Below, piece by piece: positions 1 through 12,335 of a DNA stretch of 64,000 bases. Below the pieces are notes generated by a model. That model did no database searches. It worked only from the letters and a program-made list of their open reading frames with translations, and was not told the DNA's origin. This stretch comes from Neoceratodus forsteri (taxonomy: Eukaryota > Chordata > Ceratodontiformes > Ceratodontidae), in assembly GCA_016271365.2 (NCBI GenBank), contig CM028129.1, positions 1,004,413,501-1,004,477,500 of the forward strand. The letters are read 5' to 3'. Within the stretch, counting starts at the first letter, position 1. Each line of letters opens with the position of its first letter. A program made the position numbers and the translations under genes.

Positions 1-580
1 TTTTATTGATCTGCTTACTTATTGTAATTTATTCCTCCAGATCTACTTCTGTTTTCCTTAAATTATTTAATGATTTTTCATTTAGGGAATCTATATCTGA
101 TTTAATCATTACAGGTGTTGAAGTATTACTAATGTAGTCCACTATATTTAATTGTATTGTTTCCTTTTTTTCTGTTTGTAACTTTCTTTTCTTTTAACGT
201 TAGTCATATCCCCCTTCTGTTGAGATCCCTCCCTTTCCTTTATGTCAGTTGACTCAATCTTTTTTAAACTTCTTGTTCTCATTTGCTCAAATATTTTACA
301 TAATTATTAAGAAATCAATTCTTGACTATTTATTGCAATAATTATTCCATTGCCCAAACTCTATAAGTTAATAAAAACTAATGGATGGATTAATATATTG
401 TTCAATCTAACTATTGTTGTAATGAAATGCCCTGTATTTTTGTCTCGTATCATTTATGTTGTCTATTTTGTTTTCTGACGTGGACCTTTGTAAATGAACC
501 ACTGGTTCAAAGGTAATTTTGTAATTCTAGATCTCAATAAATAAATTAAAAAAATAAATAAATTCAATTCAATCCAACTA
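1..580 (+). mobile_element. Possible 3' end of an old retroelement
   Basis: This is T-rich sequence without a recognisable reading frame. It ends in an A-rich tail made of aataaata-type repeats at about 535-570, directly after a short block with imperfect symmetry (480-520). A 3' untranslated region followed by an A-rich tail is the usual footprint of a LINE copy, and that is the only reason for the call. No protein-coding part is in the window, so the family is unknown. Ordinary AT-rich intron sequence is an equally fair reading. Confidence 0.25.
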
Positions 581-668
581 TAAATTCATCCAATATCCAC
601 CATGACAAAATAGTCAGAATTCCTAAAATCTAAAAGTTTTCCAGTCACGGACAGTATAGTATTTCTTG

Positions 669-840
669 TTCACCTTAAATAAGTTACTGTTCCAGCATCA
701 TGTATATATCATTTACCAGTATTATTTCATAAATTAAGTAAAGTGAAGTTAATTTTCACCTTAAATAAGTTACTATTCCAGCATCATGTATATCTCATTT
801 ACCAGCATTATTTCATAAATTATGTAAAGTGAAGTTAATT
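669..840. repeat. 86-bp tandem duplication
   Basis: Two adjacent 86-bp copies (669-754 and 755-840) both begin ttcaccttaaataagttact and differ at only a few positions. The high identity points to a fairly recent local duplication. No coding potential or promoter-like content was seen in the unit. Confidence 0.9.
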
Positions 841-2380
841 TTAGCTTTTTGAATCCAAACAATGCTTATTCATTAAATTGGATATCTAAATTGGGTCTCC
901 AAAATGGATGTTATAAACCTTAATGTGAAATTTTATATAAAAATTCTCTGTGCACATTAAATATAATTTATATTTACTAATGCAGTTTCTGATAAATAAC
1001 CAAATAAAAAGTTCCTAAAGCAGGAACCCAGAACAATGCTGAATTGCTAACTGAGTTAAAATATAAAGCAATATTAAGCACCCTTTGAGTGGTTCTTACA
1101 ACTTCTAGCATTTCTCACCAACAGGTGGTCTTGTATCAAATCTTTTTTCAGTTTTTATAGTTTCCTTTTGGTTTTGAAGTTTTAGGGTGCACTTCAGGCT
1201 TTGAAATTTCAGGTTCAAACTTTGAATCGGCCAGATTTCAAACTGGTGCCTTAAATATGTCAGGAATGACTTCTTTCAGTATCCAAGTGTAATGCCCCAA
1301 AGTTGGGGCATCCCAGAAAGTCTAAAATAAATAAATAAATTAGGGGTTCACAGGTGCTCAGGGTACCTGCTGTTGGTGTAGGCGGCAGGGTACTATGTTA
1401 AGGGGGCCCCTGAAAATAGAGATTCACCTCCTTGTAATGGGAAACTGTAAAATAATAGTAGAAAAGTGCCCTGTGCACTTTACAGCATGGTCAAAAAGCA
1501 GATTTAAAAGCAATAGATGTCACAATGGCCTGGATGGAATGCTGTGCTGAGTGGCTCATCACAGCATTCCACTCCAGCCAATCTAGAACCCTTGGGGGTT
1601 TCAAGTTTAAAAAATATTTTGTTCTGTTGTCAGTTGATCCTGGGCAGTGGTAGAGGAGACAGGACACAGAAGTCAAGGGACAGTTTAGGGCTTACCTTGT
1701 TGAAGCCATCCCTCTGGGCTTGCTGTGGTCCTGTGCTGCCTCCCCTGCCTGAAGACTCCCTGCTCTGCGTTGTTTCGTGGTCAGTGGTGCCATCAGGGCA
1801 CCACAAAGAAGTAAAACATCCATTTGCCTGGCGTTGGGCTTAAGAGCCCCTTTGTTTTATTGTTTTAGCCCCCCGAGTATTTTTAAGTTTAACTTCGATT
1901 ACGTCGAAGCGACACTGAGCGCCGCATCGTCATTTCACTGACGGTCATCGGAAGCCCCCTAGCCATCCTCCCAACCATCTGCAAGTTCCCTCCCACTTCC
2001 AGCACATCTCCCACCTTCCATTTGCCTCCTGATTCCCCGAGCAGCTCATCAGGGCGGTGAGTCGGCGGCAGCACCTATGTTGTGCTGTCCGCCCATCGAG
2101 AACAAAGGCTGTATTTTTATTTGAAAAGCGCAGTAGGCGCGAAGAAAGGTGGCCAAGCACCGCAGGGGCATTGGGTCACTAGGACCCTTAATTTCAATAT
2201 TCATTAGGAGGCGGGACTTAGCGACGCCCACAGGGAGGGGCTAGGACTTCAAGGCCAAACATAGGCCTATGATTATGCATAGAGAGGGCGGGTTTAGGGG
2301 AGGCAACCTCCTGAATGAGCGACAGCAGCTCTGAGAGAGCCTTTTAGATTAAAGGGGGCCTGCCATTTGGGGCATTTAAA
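841..2380. other. Unassigned intronic sequence with two small hairpins
   Basis: No gene is recognised here. Two short perfect inverted repeats stand out: 1293-1310 (8-bp arms around a 2-nt centre) and 1535-1571 (12-bp arms, tggaatgctgtg, around a 13-nt loop). Reading frames near 1517-1843 and 1889-2231 overlap each other on both strands and resemble no protein, so they are not called. The stretch from about 1900 to 2330 is more GC-rich than its surroundings. Confidence 0.5.
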
Positions 2381-2384
2381 GGGG

Positions 2385-2625
2385 CAATTCAGGCCCAATT
2401 AAAGAGGAGCACCAGGCCCATTATAAAGAGGGGCTCCAGGCCCAATACAAGGTGGGTCACCAGGCCCATTATAAAGAGGGGAACCAGGCCTAATACAAGG
2501 TGGGGCACCAGGCCCAATGTAAAGTGGGGCATCAGGCCCACTATAAAGTGGGGCACCAGGCCCAAGTTTTGGTAGGGCGTCAGGCCCGAGGTAAAAGTAG
2601 GGCATTAGGCCCGAGGTAAAACTTG
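2385..2625. repeat. 24-bp minisatellite, about 10 copies
   Basis: Imperfect units of about 24 bp each contain 'ccaggccca' followed by a t/a-rich block and 'gaggggc' or 'gtgggg'. The multiple-of-three unit length keeps a minus-strand frame open across the array, producing a repetitive Pro/Gly-rich translation that is an artefact of the repeat and not a gene. Confidence 0.85.
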
Positions 2626-2750
2626 GTACTATAGGGAGGCCCCGGCCTAGTGGAATAGGGCAAGCCAGCCTAGTGGTACTATAGGGAGGCCCCGGCCTAG
2701 CAGAATAGGGCAAGTCTGCTTAGGGGTACTAAAGGGAGGCCTTAGCCATG
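2625..2750. repeat. 50-bp minisatellite, about 2.4 copies
   Basis: A second, unrelated unit follows the 24-bp array directly. Two full 50-bp copies begin actatagggaggccccggcc and a third partial copy begins actaaagggaggcc. The period is exact between 'cccggcctag' at 2641 and 2691. Confidence 0.85.
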
Positions 2751-2857
2751 ACATGCAGAACGAGATCCTATTCCAGAAGACCCTACATTTAGAAACAGGT
2801 ATTCGTTTAAGAGTGTTCAATTTGCCTATACTGTGAAACTACTGTAATTACTGTACT

Positions 2858-3016
2858 GCTTATGCTGAACTATTGCTCTCAATACCTGAACTATTGCCCT
2901 AAGTACCTGAACTATTGCCTGAAGTACCTGAACTATTGCCTGAAGTACCTGAACTATTGCCCTAAGTACCTGAACTGTTGTCCTAAGTACCTGAACTATT
3001 GTTCTGAGTACCTGGA
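2858..3016. repeat. 21-bp minisatellite, about 8 copies
   Basis: Eight near-identical units read 'tacctgaactattgcc(c/t)(t/g)aag'. High similarity among units suggests recent expansion. This is the third tandem repeat type within 650 bp, so the locus seems prone to slippage or unequal exchange. Confidence 0.9.
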
Positions 3017-4440
3017 CATTGGCCCTTATCAGTAAGAATTATTTCTGAAGTTATAATTTGCCCTCCTCCAGCAAATTATTGTATCATTCCACAATTCTTT
3101 GGGCATTATTCAGTTATATGGTTACTATTGTATGAAGACAGTCTCAATCTTCTACCACACTGCAGTCCCATAGTGTGGTCTGTAACACCACGTACTCAGA
3201 ATCAGTCTCTACTCAGAAGAAGACATCCTCTCAGCATTCTTCACTCCTGGGAGATCATCCATCAGCTCATCATGTCCGTCTGTGTCATTCACCCGAAGTC
3301 AAGTCCGTCGCCAGTCGTACAAGTCGTACCCGCCATTTCTTGTTTTCCACAGCTTGAAAGTACGTCCGCTGAAACGCATCACGACAGCTGTGCCAGTGTC
3401 ATTCTGTATGGTTCCTGTTCCAGATGTCCCGGAGTTGGTCACCCTCTACAGAAGAGTGTGCTCATCCTGGAAAACCTAGTCTGTGCCCCACCTGGTCGTT
3501 CGCCGAAAGTCGAGTCTGTCGAAGCCCAGTACGGGACGCATCTGCCGTTTCTTTGTTTTTGTGTTAGTGCCTGATCCTAGGATTGCAGAATCAACCATCA
3601 TCTCTTCAGATTCTTATGGTTCCTGGTCTGTCAGAGTTCCTTCTGAGTTTAGCTGGCCCTTGGGAGTGCCGCAGCATCAGTCAGGTCATGGTAGTCCTCC
3701 TTCGGATTAATCGCCACGCAGATCTTGATCTATCTTCATCCCTGGCAACCCTGGAAGTGGGTTTTGGCCAAGGAACCCTTTGTTTTCAGTGTGTTATCTC
3801 AGGAACCAGTTGCTCTGGTTCTACATTCCAGCAACCTTGGAGAGAGTGGGCTTTTGCCAACGAAACATATGGTCTGTTTACCAAACCTCTCACCACCCCA
3901 GTGGCCTTACCTACTGTAGGTCTTTGCTGGGAATTGTGATTAGGGTTCTACAGTTCTGTTTTACTTCCCTTGTAGCTACCAATGAAGAACGACGGTGTAC
4001 ACAAAGACGCCGGATCTCTGGACTCTTGTGATATCTAGACTCTGATGGAAATGTGTGATGATAATCACCCTAGTACAGTTCTGAGTAGCTTATGTTACCT
4101 GATCCTCATCTAAGAGTATAGAAGTGTAGAATAATTTCAGAATAAGAGTGGCAGTAGGCCTAAAGTCTATTCTTGTGGTAGTAATCCTAATAGTTGTAGA
4201 TAAAGTATTTCTCTGTTTATTGCCCTATTGTTCTCGGGCAACCCCTCCTCCCTCTTGTGACTGTGTCTCTCTACCCTTGGTACAAAATAAACGCCCTGTG
4301 GGCATTGAAGCACTAAGTTGACTCCTGCCTGTCCTTGTCTGGGTAACGGTTATCCTATCCACATAATTCGGACCTTGGTGCCTCGCTCATCTCTTTTCAC
4401 CACCTTTAGAGTAGAGCACTTCACATCACGAGCATTACAC

Positions 4441-5950
4441 AAGGCTCTTTGTGAGATCTTTAGCTCCCAGTTTCTACCACCTGTGGCTCTGTGACTCTGT
4501 AACTCGTTCCCAATTTCCACCACTTGTAACTCCAGTGCAAATTAATTCTTTCTGTACAAATATATGTCAGCCACTGTCTGCCTTCTATCTTTTCCAGCTT
4601 TACCACATAAAGAGTAGTGGACCAGCTCATCACAAGTAGGCTCTAAATCAAAATTGAGAAATTATTCTATAATGGAAGGGAATGGAACCCCCCCTCCAAA
4701 AGTGAATTCATTTTATTAGAAAAACTATACCCTATTTTAAGATAGAATAATAGTTGCTGTGTTCTTTTAAAAGCCTTTAATCACTGTGTTTCAGCATTGA
4801 AAAATAACAATAACAATATACTGCAGCGTTAAAACTCTGCTACTTGTAAAAACAGATTCACCTCATCTTTGATATTTTAACATCCTCTGCATTTTATGAA
4901 TAAAATTCAAGAGGACTTAAAACTGTTTCATTAAATTAAGTCAGTTACCTTTATCTTATAATCATGTATCCTATATATCATTTTAAAATAAAGATTTGCT
5001 GCAGATTAATCAAAATATTTCAGGTGGTGTTCAGGCTCTGGCATCTTAGCATCCTGGCATCTGTGACCTGCCTTTGATCTCTTCACAGTTGTAGTGTTGA
5101 TAGGCAAAAGTATCTGGGAGAGACTGTGTGACATGAATATTTTATAGTAGCCTGTCACATGCTTCTCAGTCGTGTGAGTTTTAAAAGTTTTAATTTCAAC
5201 ATCTTTTAATTTTCTATTTGAGCCCTGTCTATGTTTTAATTTAATTAAGACGATAAGGTTATTAGCTATTAATCTGTTTTCTCTATAGAACTTAGTATAC
5301 CACTTATGTGGAAATAAAAATGTCCTTAGTTTAAAACTTTTAACAAATAATCCATTCTTGGTCAAAGCTGACTTCTGAATCTCTAAAGTTCCAATATCTC
5401 AGTTCAGCTTTAAAACTACAACCCCTGTGGGTTTCTACAAGCTGCAGGGAAGGTTGCTTCAAATGCCACTCTCTGAAGGGCTTCTCTGTTGACCGGCAAG
5501 AGGTGTGGGCTAGCCCACCATTGAAATTCCAGGCAGCTCCTTCCTGTTAGTGGAACACAGCAGCTATCCTGCAGACTATACTGCATTGCACAAGATGATC
5601 TGGAAAGGTTCTGGATAAATTAGTCAACAATAAAAACACAGGCATAGGTGGTATACCTACTTTTAGATAATAACAGGTTTATCACAGTATCCTGTTTCTG
5701 GCCTTATTCCACAGCAACACAGGGTGCTGCAACTTCTCTTCACCAGGTCTCAAAACCTGAGCCAGTTCCCCATTCCCATTTCTCTTAGTAAGATCCTGAT
5801 GGAAGAACTAAGAAAATACGTGTTAATAACCTTCTCATGAGCTAGTGTGATGACACTTGCAGATAATGCAATGGAAATCAAACCGGGCATTAGGTGGTTT
5901 GAAAGCTCTTTACATTAATTCAATACTGCAACCCTCTCCACCTTGTTCCA
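4441..5950. other. Unassigned AT-rich sequence with one unrecognised ORF
   Basis: There is no gene I can support. The longest frame is 119 codons on the minus strand (5365-5006), Lys-rich and beginning MTKNGLFVKSF. I do not recognise a family, domain, signal peptide or membrane segment in it. In AT-rich vertebrate intron sequence a frame of this length can occur by chance, so it is noted but not called as a gene. Confidence 0.4.
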
Positions 5951-5954
5951 TTTT

Positions 5955-8580
5955 CCATATTCAGGTTGAGTTAGACTACACATTCTTGTTGCACTGGGCC
6001 CCACTTTTAAGTTGAATTTTGCCCCATATTCATATTCAGTTGGGCCCCATGTTCATGTTAAGAAAGGACATAAGTACATATGGAAATTTGCTCCATATTC
6101 ATGTTGAAATGGGTTCCAATGGTAATGTGTAGCTGAAGCCCATGCTCATGTTGAGTTGGGTCCTCCATTCATGTTGAGCAGGGCCTCATATTTATGTTGG
6201 GCTTCACCCACCATTCACAATGTTTAGCTGGGCCTCACATTTATGTTGCACTTGGCCCCACATTCATGTTGACCTAGGCACCATATTCATGTGAAGCTGA
6301 GCCAGATATTTATGTTAAGCTTGAGATGGGCCCACAGTCATACAGGTATTTGTATTTAGACTTGCCAAATGTTTATTTTGAGCTCGGCTCCAGGGCTATG
6401 TTGAGCCAAGACCCATGTTCATGTTTTCTGTTTTTTATCCCCTTTCTCTCTTTGGGTGGCCCCTATCTGCCTGTTGCCACAGCCCCATCACCCAAGCACC
6501 CCCAGGATTTACCTCACTTCCTTGTTCCCCTAGGGGCTTTCACCCCCTCATGGGGGCAGCTATGCCCCCTAAGTCATGCTACAGAATAATTCTGTGCAGA
6601 GGTGGTGCCATGTAGCCAAGTATGGGGCCTGCAAGTGGTCAGCATCATCATGCTAGTCATAGCATTTTGCCATTTTCTGTCCCCTTACTCCCTAGGACAT
6701 TGATAACTTGGGAGCACAAGCACAAATGCACACAAGCATGCATGATACAACACCAGCTAATATCCTCCCATGTACTAGCCACTCCAACTGTATTGCCTCC
6801 TCTGGTCACCCAGGTAACAATATAGCAGTGGAGCTGAGTTCTCTCCCTCCCAAAAGAAGGACATCATCCTCTGGGATGCTCAAGCCTCTTCACCCCTGGC
6901 CAGCCTCTGATGACTCAGTCTTGTACCTGAACTCAAGTCACCGGCATTGCGAGTGGTAGCATTACCATTGCACCAACAGACTGGCAACCCACATTCATAT
7001 TAATTTGATTCCTATGTTCATGTTAATATGTGCCTCACATTGCTGCTGAGATGTGCCTGATATTCATTTTGAGATTTGCCCCACATTCATGCTGAGTTGG
7101 GCCCCATGTTCATATTGAAGTGGGGTGTGTTTATGTTGAGCTGGGTCTCATATCATGTTGAACTGGGTTCCATGTTTATGGTGAACTGGGCATATAGTCA
7201 TATTGAGCTTAACCCCACATTTATGTTGAGCTCGGTCACCACATTCATGTTTAGCTGAGCCCCTTATTCGTGTTTAGTGGGCCTCTTGTTCATGTTATGA
7301 AAGCCCAACATTCATGTTGATCTTGCCCCCGCATTCATGTTTATTTGTGTTCCAAATTCTTGTTGGACTGATCTGCATGTTCACGTTGAGCTGGACCACA
7401 TGTTCATGTTGTGTTGAGCCACGCTTTTGTATTGAGCTGGTCAGGGCCCAGTGTTTATGTTGAATAGAAATTCTTTATTAAGGTTGTTTTAGATCCTATA
7501 TTATATTCTTGTTCATCTCAGCCTCATGTGCATTTTGAGCTGAATCCAACATTTATGCTGAGCTGGGGCTCATATTCACGTTAAGCAGCACCCCTCATTG
7601 CTGTTCAGCTAGACTCTATTTTCATATTGAGTTGCACCCCACATTCATGTTAACCTGGTCCTTTTATTTATTTTGAGATTAGCTCAATGTTTGTATTAAG
7701 CTGGTCCCCACATTATTGTTGAGCTGTGCTCCATACTCATGTTGAGCTGGGCCAAATGTTTATCTGGAGCTGAGATCCACATTCATGTTGTGCTGTCCCC
7801 CAAGGTCGTGTTGAGATGGGCAAAAATTTCATGTTGAAATTGCCCCCACATTCATGTTTAGATGGATCAAATATTTATTTTGAGCTGAGCTTCAGGAATA
7901 TGTTTAGCTGAGATTTGCATCCATGTTAGTCTGGGTCCTATGGTCATGTTGAAGTGTGCCCACATTGATGTGGAACTAGGCCCCATATTCATATTGAGAT
8001 AGACTCTTGGTTTATATTGAGCTGGGTTTCATATTCCTGCTGAGCAGGGCCAATCACTGATGAGCCGAACCACAATATTCATATTGAGATGGACTCTCTG
8101 TTTCTATTGAGCTAGGTTTCATGTTCATATTCAACTGTACCCAACATTTACGTTGAGATGAACCCTATGTTGATATAGAGATGGATCCTATGTTTATCTT
8201 TAGTTGGGTTTCATGTTCCTGTTGAGCTGGGCCCAGTATTTATGTTGAGCTTAACCCCAATATTACTCTTCAGATGGGACCTATGCTTATGTTGAGCTGG
8301 GTTTCATGTTCATGTTGAGCTGAGCTCCATATTCATATTGAGGTGGGCCCTTTGTTGAGTTGAGCCCCATGTTCCTATTGAGCTGGGCCCCATGTTCTTA
8401 TTGAGGTTGGTTCAATGTTTATGTTGAGTTGTGCACCAAATTCATGTGGAGCTGGGCCTCATGCTAATATCGAGGTGGGCCTTATGTTTATGTTAAGCTG
8501 AGCTCCATGTTCATATTTAGCTGAAGACTACATTTATGTTGAGCTGGCCCTTTATTCATGTTGAGCTGGGTCCTATATTC
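5955..8580. repeat. Degenerate ~23-bp satellite array, about 2.6 kb
   Basis: The array is built of diverged units close to 'gttgagctgggccccatattcat', roughly 22-25 bp each, repeated many tens of times. It is interrupted from about 6430 to 6990 by non-repetitive sequence that includes a tRNA-like SINE. Units at 8200-8570 are the most regular and those at 5955-6400 the most decayed. Frames such as 7076-7258 translate into a repetitive Met/Leu/Trp-rich peptide only because the unit length is near 24. No function is evident. Confidence 0.9.
6880..6995 (-). mobile_element. tRNA-derived SINE fragment inside the satellite
   Basis: Read on the minus strand, the segment starts with a tRNA-like head. 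'gttggtgcaatggtaatgct' resembles the D-arm/box A region, and about 40 nt later 'ggtgacttgagttc' resembles box B. It lies in the part of the satellite that lacks the 23-bp unit, which fits insertion into the array. The 3' end of the element was not determined and the family is unknown. Confidence 0.45.
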
Positions 8581-10139
8581 AAGTGCAGTTCCCTCAAAAA
8601 TACATGTGCACTTTGTTCCATTCCCACAGTTGTACCTTTGCACTTTGGGGATTTCCAAGCAGTCCTTCACACGTTATAGCATGTCCACAGATGTTTCTGT
8701 GCACCTTATTAGGATCCTAGTGCTGTCCTTTTACACAGCCTACATGTTTGCCACTGCCACATTTACCAGCAGGAAGATAGCCTATCAATAGCAGTTGTAA
8801 ATTGCTTATATCAAACTGGCATAGCTGATGAGTGGTTATAGTGCAGCAACAGAAGTTTGTTACCTGTTATAAAGAGAAGAAATACCTGCCATAAATCCTA
8901 TAGTGTTTCATAACTAAAAATGAAGCAGGGATTATAAGATATGAGAAACATTCAGCACGCTGAGAAACAAGCAGGATTCCCTGCTTTGTCTGAACTGAGA
9001 ACTGAAATGATAATCTTTTTTTCTAAATACGTGTGCACTTAGCTAGCAGCTTCCTTTTGGTAGCAATATAAATGCCAGAAAGGTTTAAAGAACTTACACT
9101 TATGCATAGCCTGCTGATTTTTCACATGTTGATATGTACTTGCTAACAATATATGAACACATGTATACTTACTCACTGACATAACATGTGTTACCACCCC
9201 TACCCATGAGGTGAGTGACAGTCGGGTAGTTGGAAGGGAGCAACTAGGTATTTAGCTTTTTGGGTGGGTAGTGACTAGGTTTGTGGTGTTATTGGGATTC
9301 AGCAGCAGTGTGGTGCCTCTACCTGTGGGGATCAATTTGAAAGAAGCTGCAATGGTACTGCACCACAGAAAAAAAGTGTTTACACTCACAGTGACAGAAG
9401 ACCAAATCATCATATAACACATACTCCTATTAACCAATAAACAATAATATGCAATGCAGTAAACATGGTGCAGCACTCTTACAGTACATCTGAGGCTTTG
9501 ACTGCGAGTTTGCTACATTAGCTAGTTTGACTGATTCAAGTGGTTTGTACCAGTCAAACCATAAGTTCAGGTTTTGCCCCAAGAGTTTGTAACAGTCCAT
9601 GAGAATTGAACATCCAAAGTCTGAGGTGGTCACTTCTCCAGTTGAACTGGATCTGCAGCCCTTTTTCATATGCAATGAGAGATTTGTTCACTTGTTCAGT
9701 CACCTCCAACAGTTGCATCCCCCTGGGAAAAGGATTAAGTGATTGAAACAATCAGTTGCTGAAGTGCCAATTTCAAGAGGGTGGAATGCTTAGGAAGAAT
9801 CTATGAAATAATTACCATAATCAAATTAGGTTCCTAATTAGGATTAGCTTGAGGATGGTGAGAGTAAGGGCAAAAGCTTTGAACTACAGCAAGGTTACCC
9901 TTGACAGAACGAAGACAACACAACAAGAAACCAGACAGCAATAAGGTATTGTGAGGGAAATATATGAAGGGGAAATGAAAAGGCTTAATGAAGGATTATT
10001 AAACAAATAAGGATAAGCAAGCAATTTCATTAGCTACAAAAGCTCAAAGAAATGGCAATATTCAGTATACATCATCAAAATTTAAATTAGATACCGAACT
10101 TCCCCCCATCTTTAATCTTTCAAACTCAAGTTCAGTTCC
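8581..10139. other. Unassigned intronic sequence
   Basis: No gene or known repeat was recognised. Minus-strand frames at 9252-9751 overlap one another in different frames and resemble no protein family I know. The stretch from 9840 to 10080 is A-rich. Confidence 0.4.
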
Positions 10140-10640
10140 TTGTGGAGGATAACATGTTTCAAGCTTCAAGTTTGCTTTATTTTATTGACAAAAAGTATTT
10201 ACAAATATGACACATTATTAAATAGACACATAAATACATAATTAATAAAAATACTCACATTGCCATTACTATAGCAGAGATATTTTTTAAGTCAGTGCAT
10301 CCACTGAAAATTAAGGAGTAAAGAATGTGTCTAGAAAGTTTTGGTAAATTTACCAAAATGTTAACAGGACATCAAGGTGGGGTTATCTGGCTATCTACCC
10401 CAACAATGACCATAAATGATCCTGTAATCACCAGTCCCACTTGAAACAAGACAAATGGTCATTGTGGCCAAAATATCTATTTTCTAGATGTCCTTCTCCC
10501 ACTTTAAAACAACCAATCTTTTAAATTATTACTAGTTTTGACCACAAGAGTTTCCTTTCATCCTAACATACAGCAGTGGGATCCTTAACATAATTTATTG
10601 CTCTTAAGAACCGAAGCACTTTGATCTTTTCTTCAGGTAT
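10140..10640 (-). mobile_element. Possible LINE 3' end
   Basis: On the minus strand the segment ends in 'aaataaagcaaacttgaagc', similar in layout to the 3' terminus of the LINE tail seen at 18360-18381 (caataaacttaaacttgaa). The rest is non-coding. The call rests only on this terminal resemblance. Confidence 0.3.
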
Positions 10641-10702
10641 TGAAGTCATTAACCTCACTAAAAGATCTGCCTAGGATTCATGAGTATCTGCTAAAAAACT
10701 GC

Positions 10703-10720
10703 CATATATATATATATATA
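10703..10720. repeat. (TA)n microsatellite
   Basis: A run of alternating TA of about 18 bp in otherwise unremarkable AT-rich sequence. Confidence 0.9.
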
Positions 10721-10908
10721 TTTCCTTGAGTGTTATTTAGGACAAAATTAACATGGCATGTTTGAGGGTTTTTTACAACCATTCCACAATCACAGTCTAA
10801 TAGTCAATCAATCACTCAATCAATACTTTATTTTTAAAAGGCGCTTTTCTTCAACCAAAGCACCTGTACAATTTCATAAAACAATAAATAAACAAAATTT
10901 AAAATTTA

Positions 10909-11118
10909 TTATAAATTATTAAAAGCTATATTAAAAAGGTGAGTCTTCAAAGCTCCTTTAAAGCTTAGGACAGTCGGGCAATTTCGCACCTGGCGAGTGG
11001 AATTCCACAGGGTGGGGCCATAAACTGAATGATCTAGCCCTGAAGTTTTCAAACGAACCCTGGGAATCTCCAGCAATCCTCCGCCAGTGGATCGAGGGGC
11101 GGAGGGACAGTAGGGCAA
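10909..11118 (-). pseudogene. L2 ORF2 C-terminal fragment
   Basis: This is the last coding piece of the same L2 copy, out of frame with the reverse transcriptase. 'YGPTLWNSTRQVRNCP' and 'SFKGALKTHLFNIAF' match the usual LINE ending in which a 'WN.LP' motif precedes 'SF...LKTHLF'. The stop codon is followed by a short 3' UTR and the simple-repeat tail. Confidence 0.8.
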
Positions 11119-11195
11119 AGGAGCTCTTTCAGGTAAGTAGGTCCCTGATCATGTAGGGCTTTATAGGTCAACAAACCGACCTTGAAGGTGATTCG

Positions 11196-12140
11196 CTAAA
11201 ACACTGGCAGCCAGTGCAGTCCGCGGAGCACAGGCATTATATGGCTGGATCTAGAAGATCCAGTCAATAACCTGGCCGCCGCATTCTGCACAAGCTTCAG
11301 ACGGCGAAGTTCAACCCCCGATAGCCCTAGGTACAGGGAGTTGCAATAGTCAAGGCGGGAGGTAACGAAGGCGTGGATCAACGTTGGAAGATCCTCTGGA
11401 GGAACCAGGTGCTTCACCCTAGCGATATTCCTCAGATGGAAAAAGGAAGTTTTGACCACCGCTGACACCTGGGATTTAAGTGTCAAGTGGTCATCAATTA
11501 TTACGCCAAGATTCCGCACCTGATCTGAGGTTGTCAGCTGAACGCCCCCAAGCCATAAGCCTGAGGGCGATCCATCCGACAAACCCGCCTCACAGCGACC
11601 TCGATCCACGACTAACACCTCAGTTTTCTTCGGGTTTAACCTCAGCCAACGCCCACTCATCCAGTCCTGGATTTCAGTAAGGCAGTTATTAAATACCGAT
11701 AAGACAGCATCCTGATCGGGCACAAAAGACATGTACAGCTGGGTATCATCTGCATAGCAATGAAAACCCAAACCGTATCGTCTAATAATCGCTCCCAGCG
11801 GCAGCATATACACCGCAAACAACATAGGTGCTAAAATAGAATCCCTGTGCACCCCGAGGATAGGGAGACTGATGTCAAGAAAAGATTCCCGACACCACCC
11901 TCTGAGTCCTCCCTCGAGGTAAGATTGAAACCACCTGAGGACCACACCAGATAATCCACAGATGGACCGCAGACGCTCCAGCAGCACACCATGGTCAACA
12001 GTGTCAAATGCTGCAGAGAGATCAAGGAGTACCAAGATAGAACAGGTCCTACGATCTCTCGCTATTAGGAGGTCATTTAGTACCCGAACAAGTGCTGTCT
12101 CGGTACTATGCCTTTTCCTAAATCCTGACTGGAGAATCAT
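11196..12140 (-). pseudogene. L2 ORF2 fragment: reverse transcriptase
   Basis: The 314-codon frame covers the reverse transcriptase of the same L2 copy. Visible motifs in order are 'SGFRKRHSTETAL', 'LLDLSAAFDTVDHGVLLERL' (first catalytic Asp), the divergent 'GVHRDSILAPMLFAVYM' where [10 protein letters not shown] is expected, and 'CYADDTQLYMSF' with both catalytic aspartates kept. The later 'NLGVIIDDHLTLKSQV' and 'SRLDYCNSLYLGL' motifs are typical of the L2/CR1 group. The PQG motif is replaced by HRD, so activity is unlikely. Confidence 0.9.
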
Positions 12141-12335
12141 AAATATTGTTGTTGGTCAGATGATCATCCAACTGTACTGCGACCACCTTCTCAATAACTT
12201 TACCCACAAAGGGTGATTAGAGACTAGTCTGTAATTTGCTAGACAGTCTGGGTCTAAGGAGGATTTCTTTAAAGAGGCTTAACTATAGCCTCTTTAAGGG
12301 GATCAGGAAAGATCCCTCTCTAAGGAACTTCCAGA

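Larger units (their letters stand above)
2280..4440 (+). mobile_element. Possible degenerate solo LTR with internal minisatellites
   Basis: A candidate polyadenylation and U5-like segment lies at 4285-4370: AATAAA, then a T/C-rich stretch, then cattcgg-like sequence and 'ttggtgcc', which resembles the LTR end / primer-binding region of a retroelement. Upstream sequence contains three different tandem repeats (2385-2625, 2625-2750, 2858-3016) and a degenerate repeat with a period near 210 bp (compare 3293 and 3504), as seen in some long U3 regions. No second LTR and no gag or pol were found, and the 5' boundary cannot be fixed. The open frame at 3128-3574 resembles no protein. Confidence 0.25.

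Noticed and set aside
2399..2713. 104-codon minus-strand frame, Pro/Gly-rich
   Set aside because: It is a translation of the 24-bp and 50-bp minisatellites; the unit lengths keep the frame open. No real protein is indicated.
3128..3574. 148-codon plus-strand frame
   Set aside because: No family resemblance, overlapped by other frames of similar size, and located in a possible LTR with internal repeats.
5006..5365. 119-codon minus-strand frame
   Set aside because: Looked at as a possible exon or LINE piece, but no motif, splice-site pair or family match could be supported.
5955..8580. CRISPR array
   Set aside because: Units are contiguous and degenerate, without unique spacers of constant length, and the window is vertebrate.
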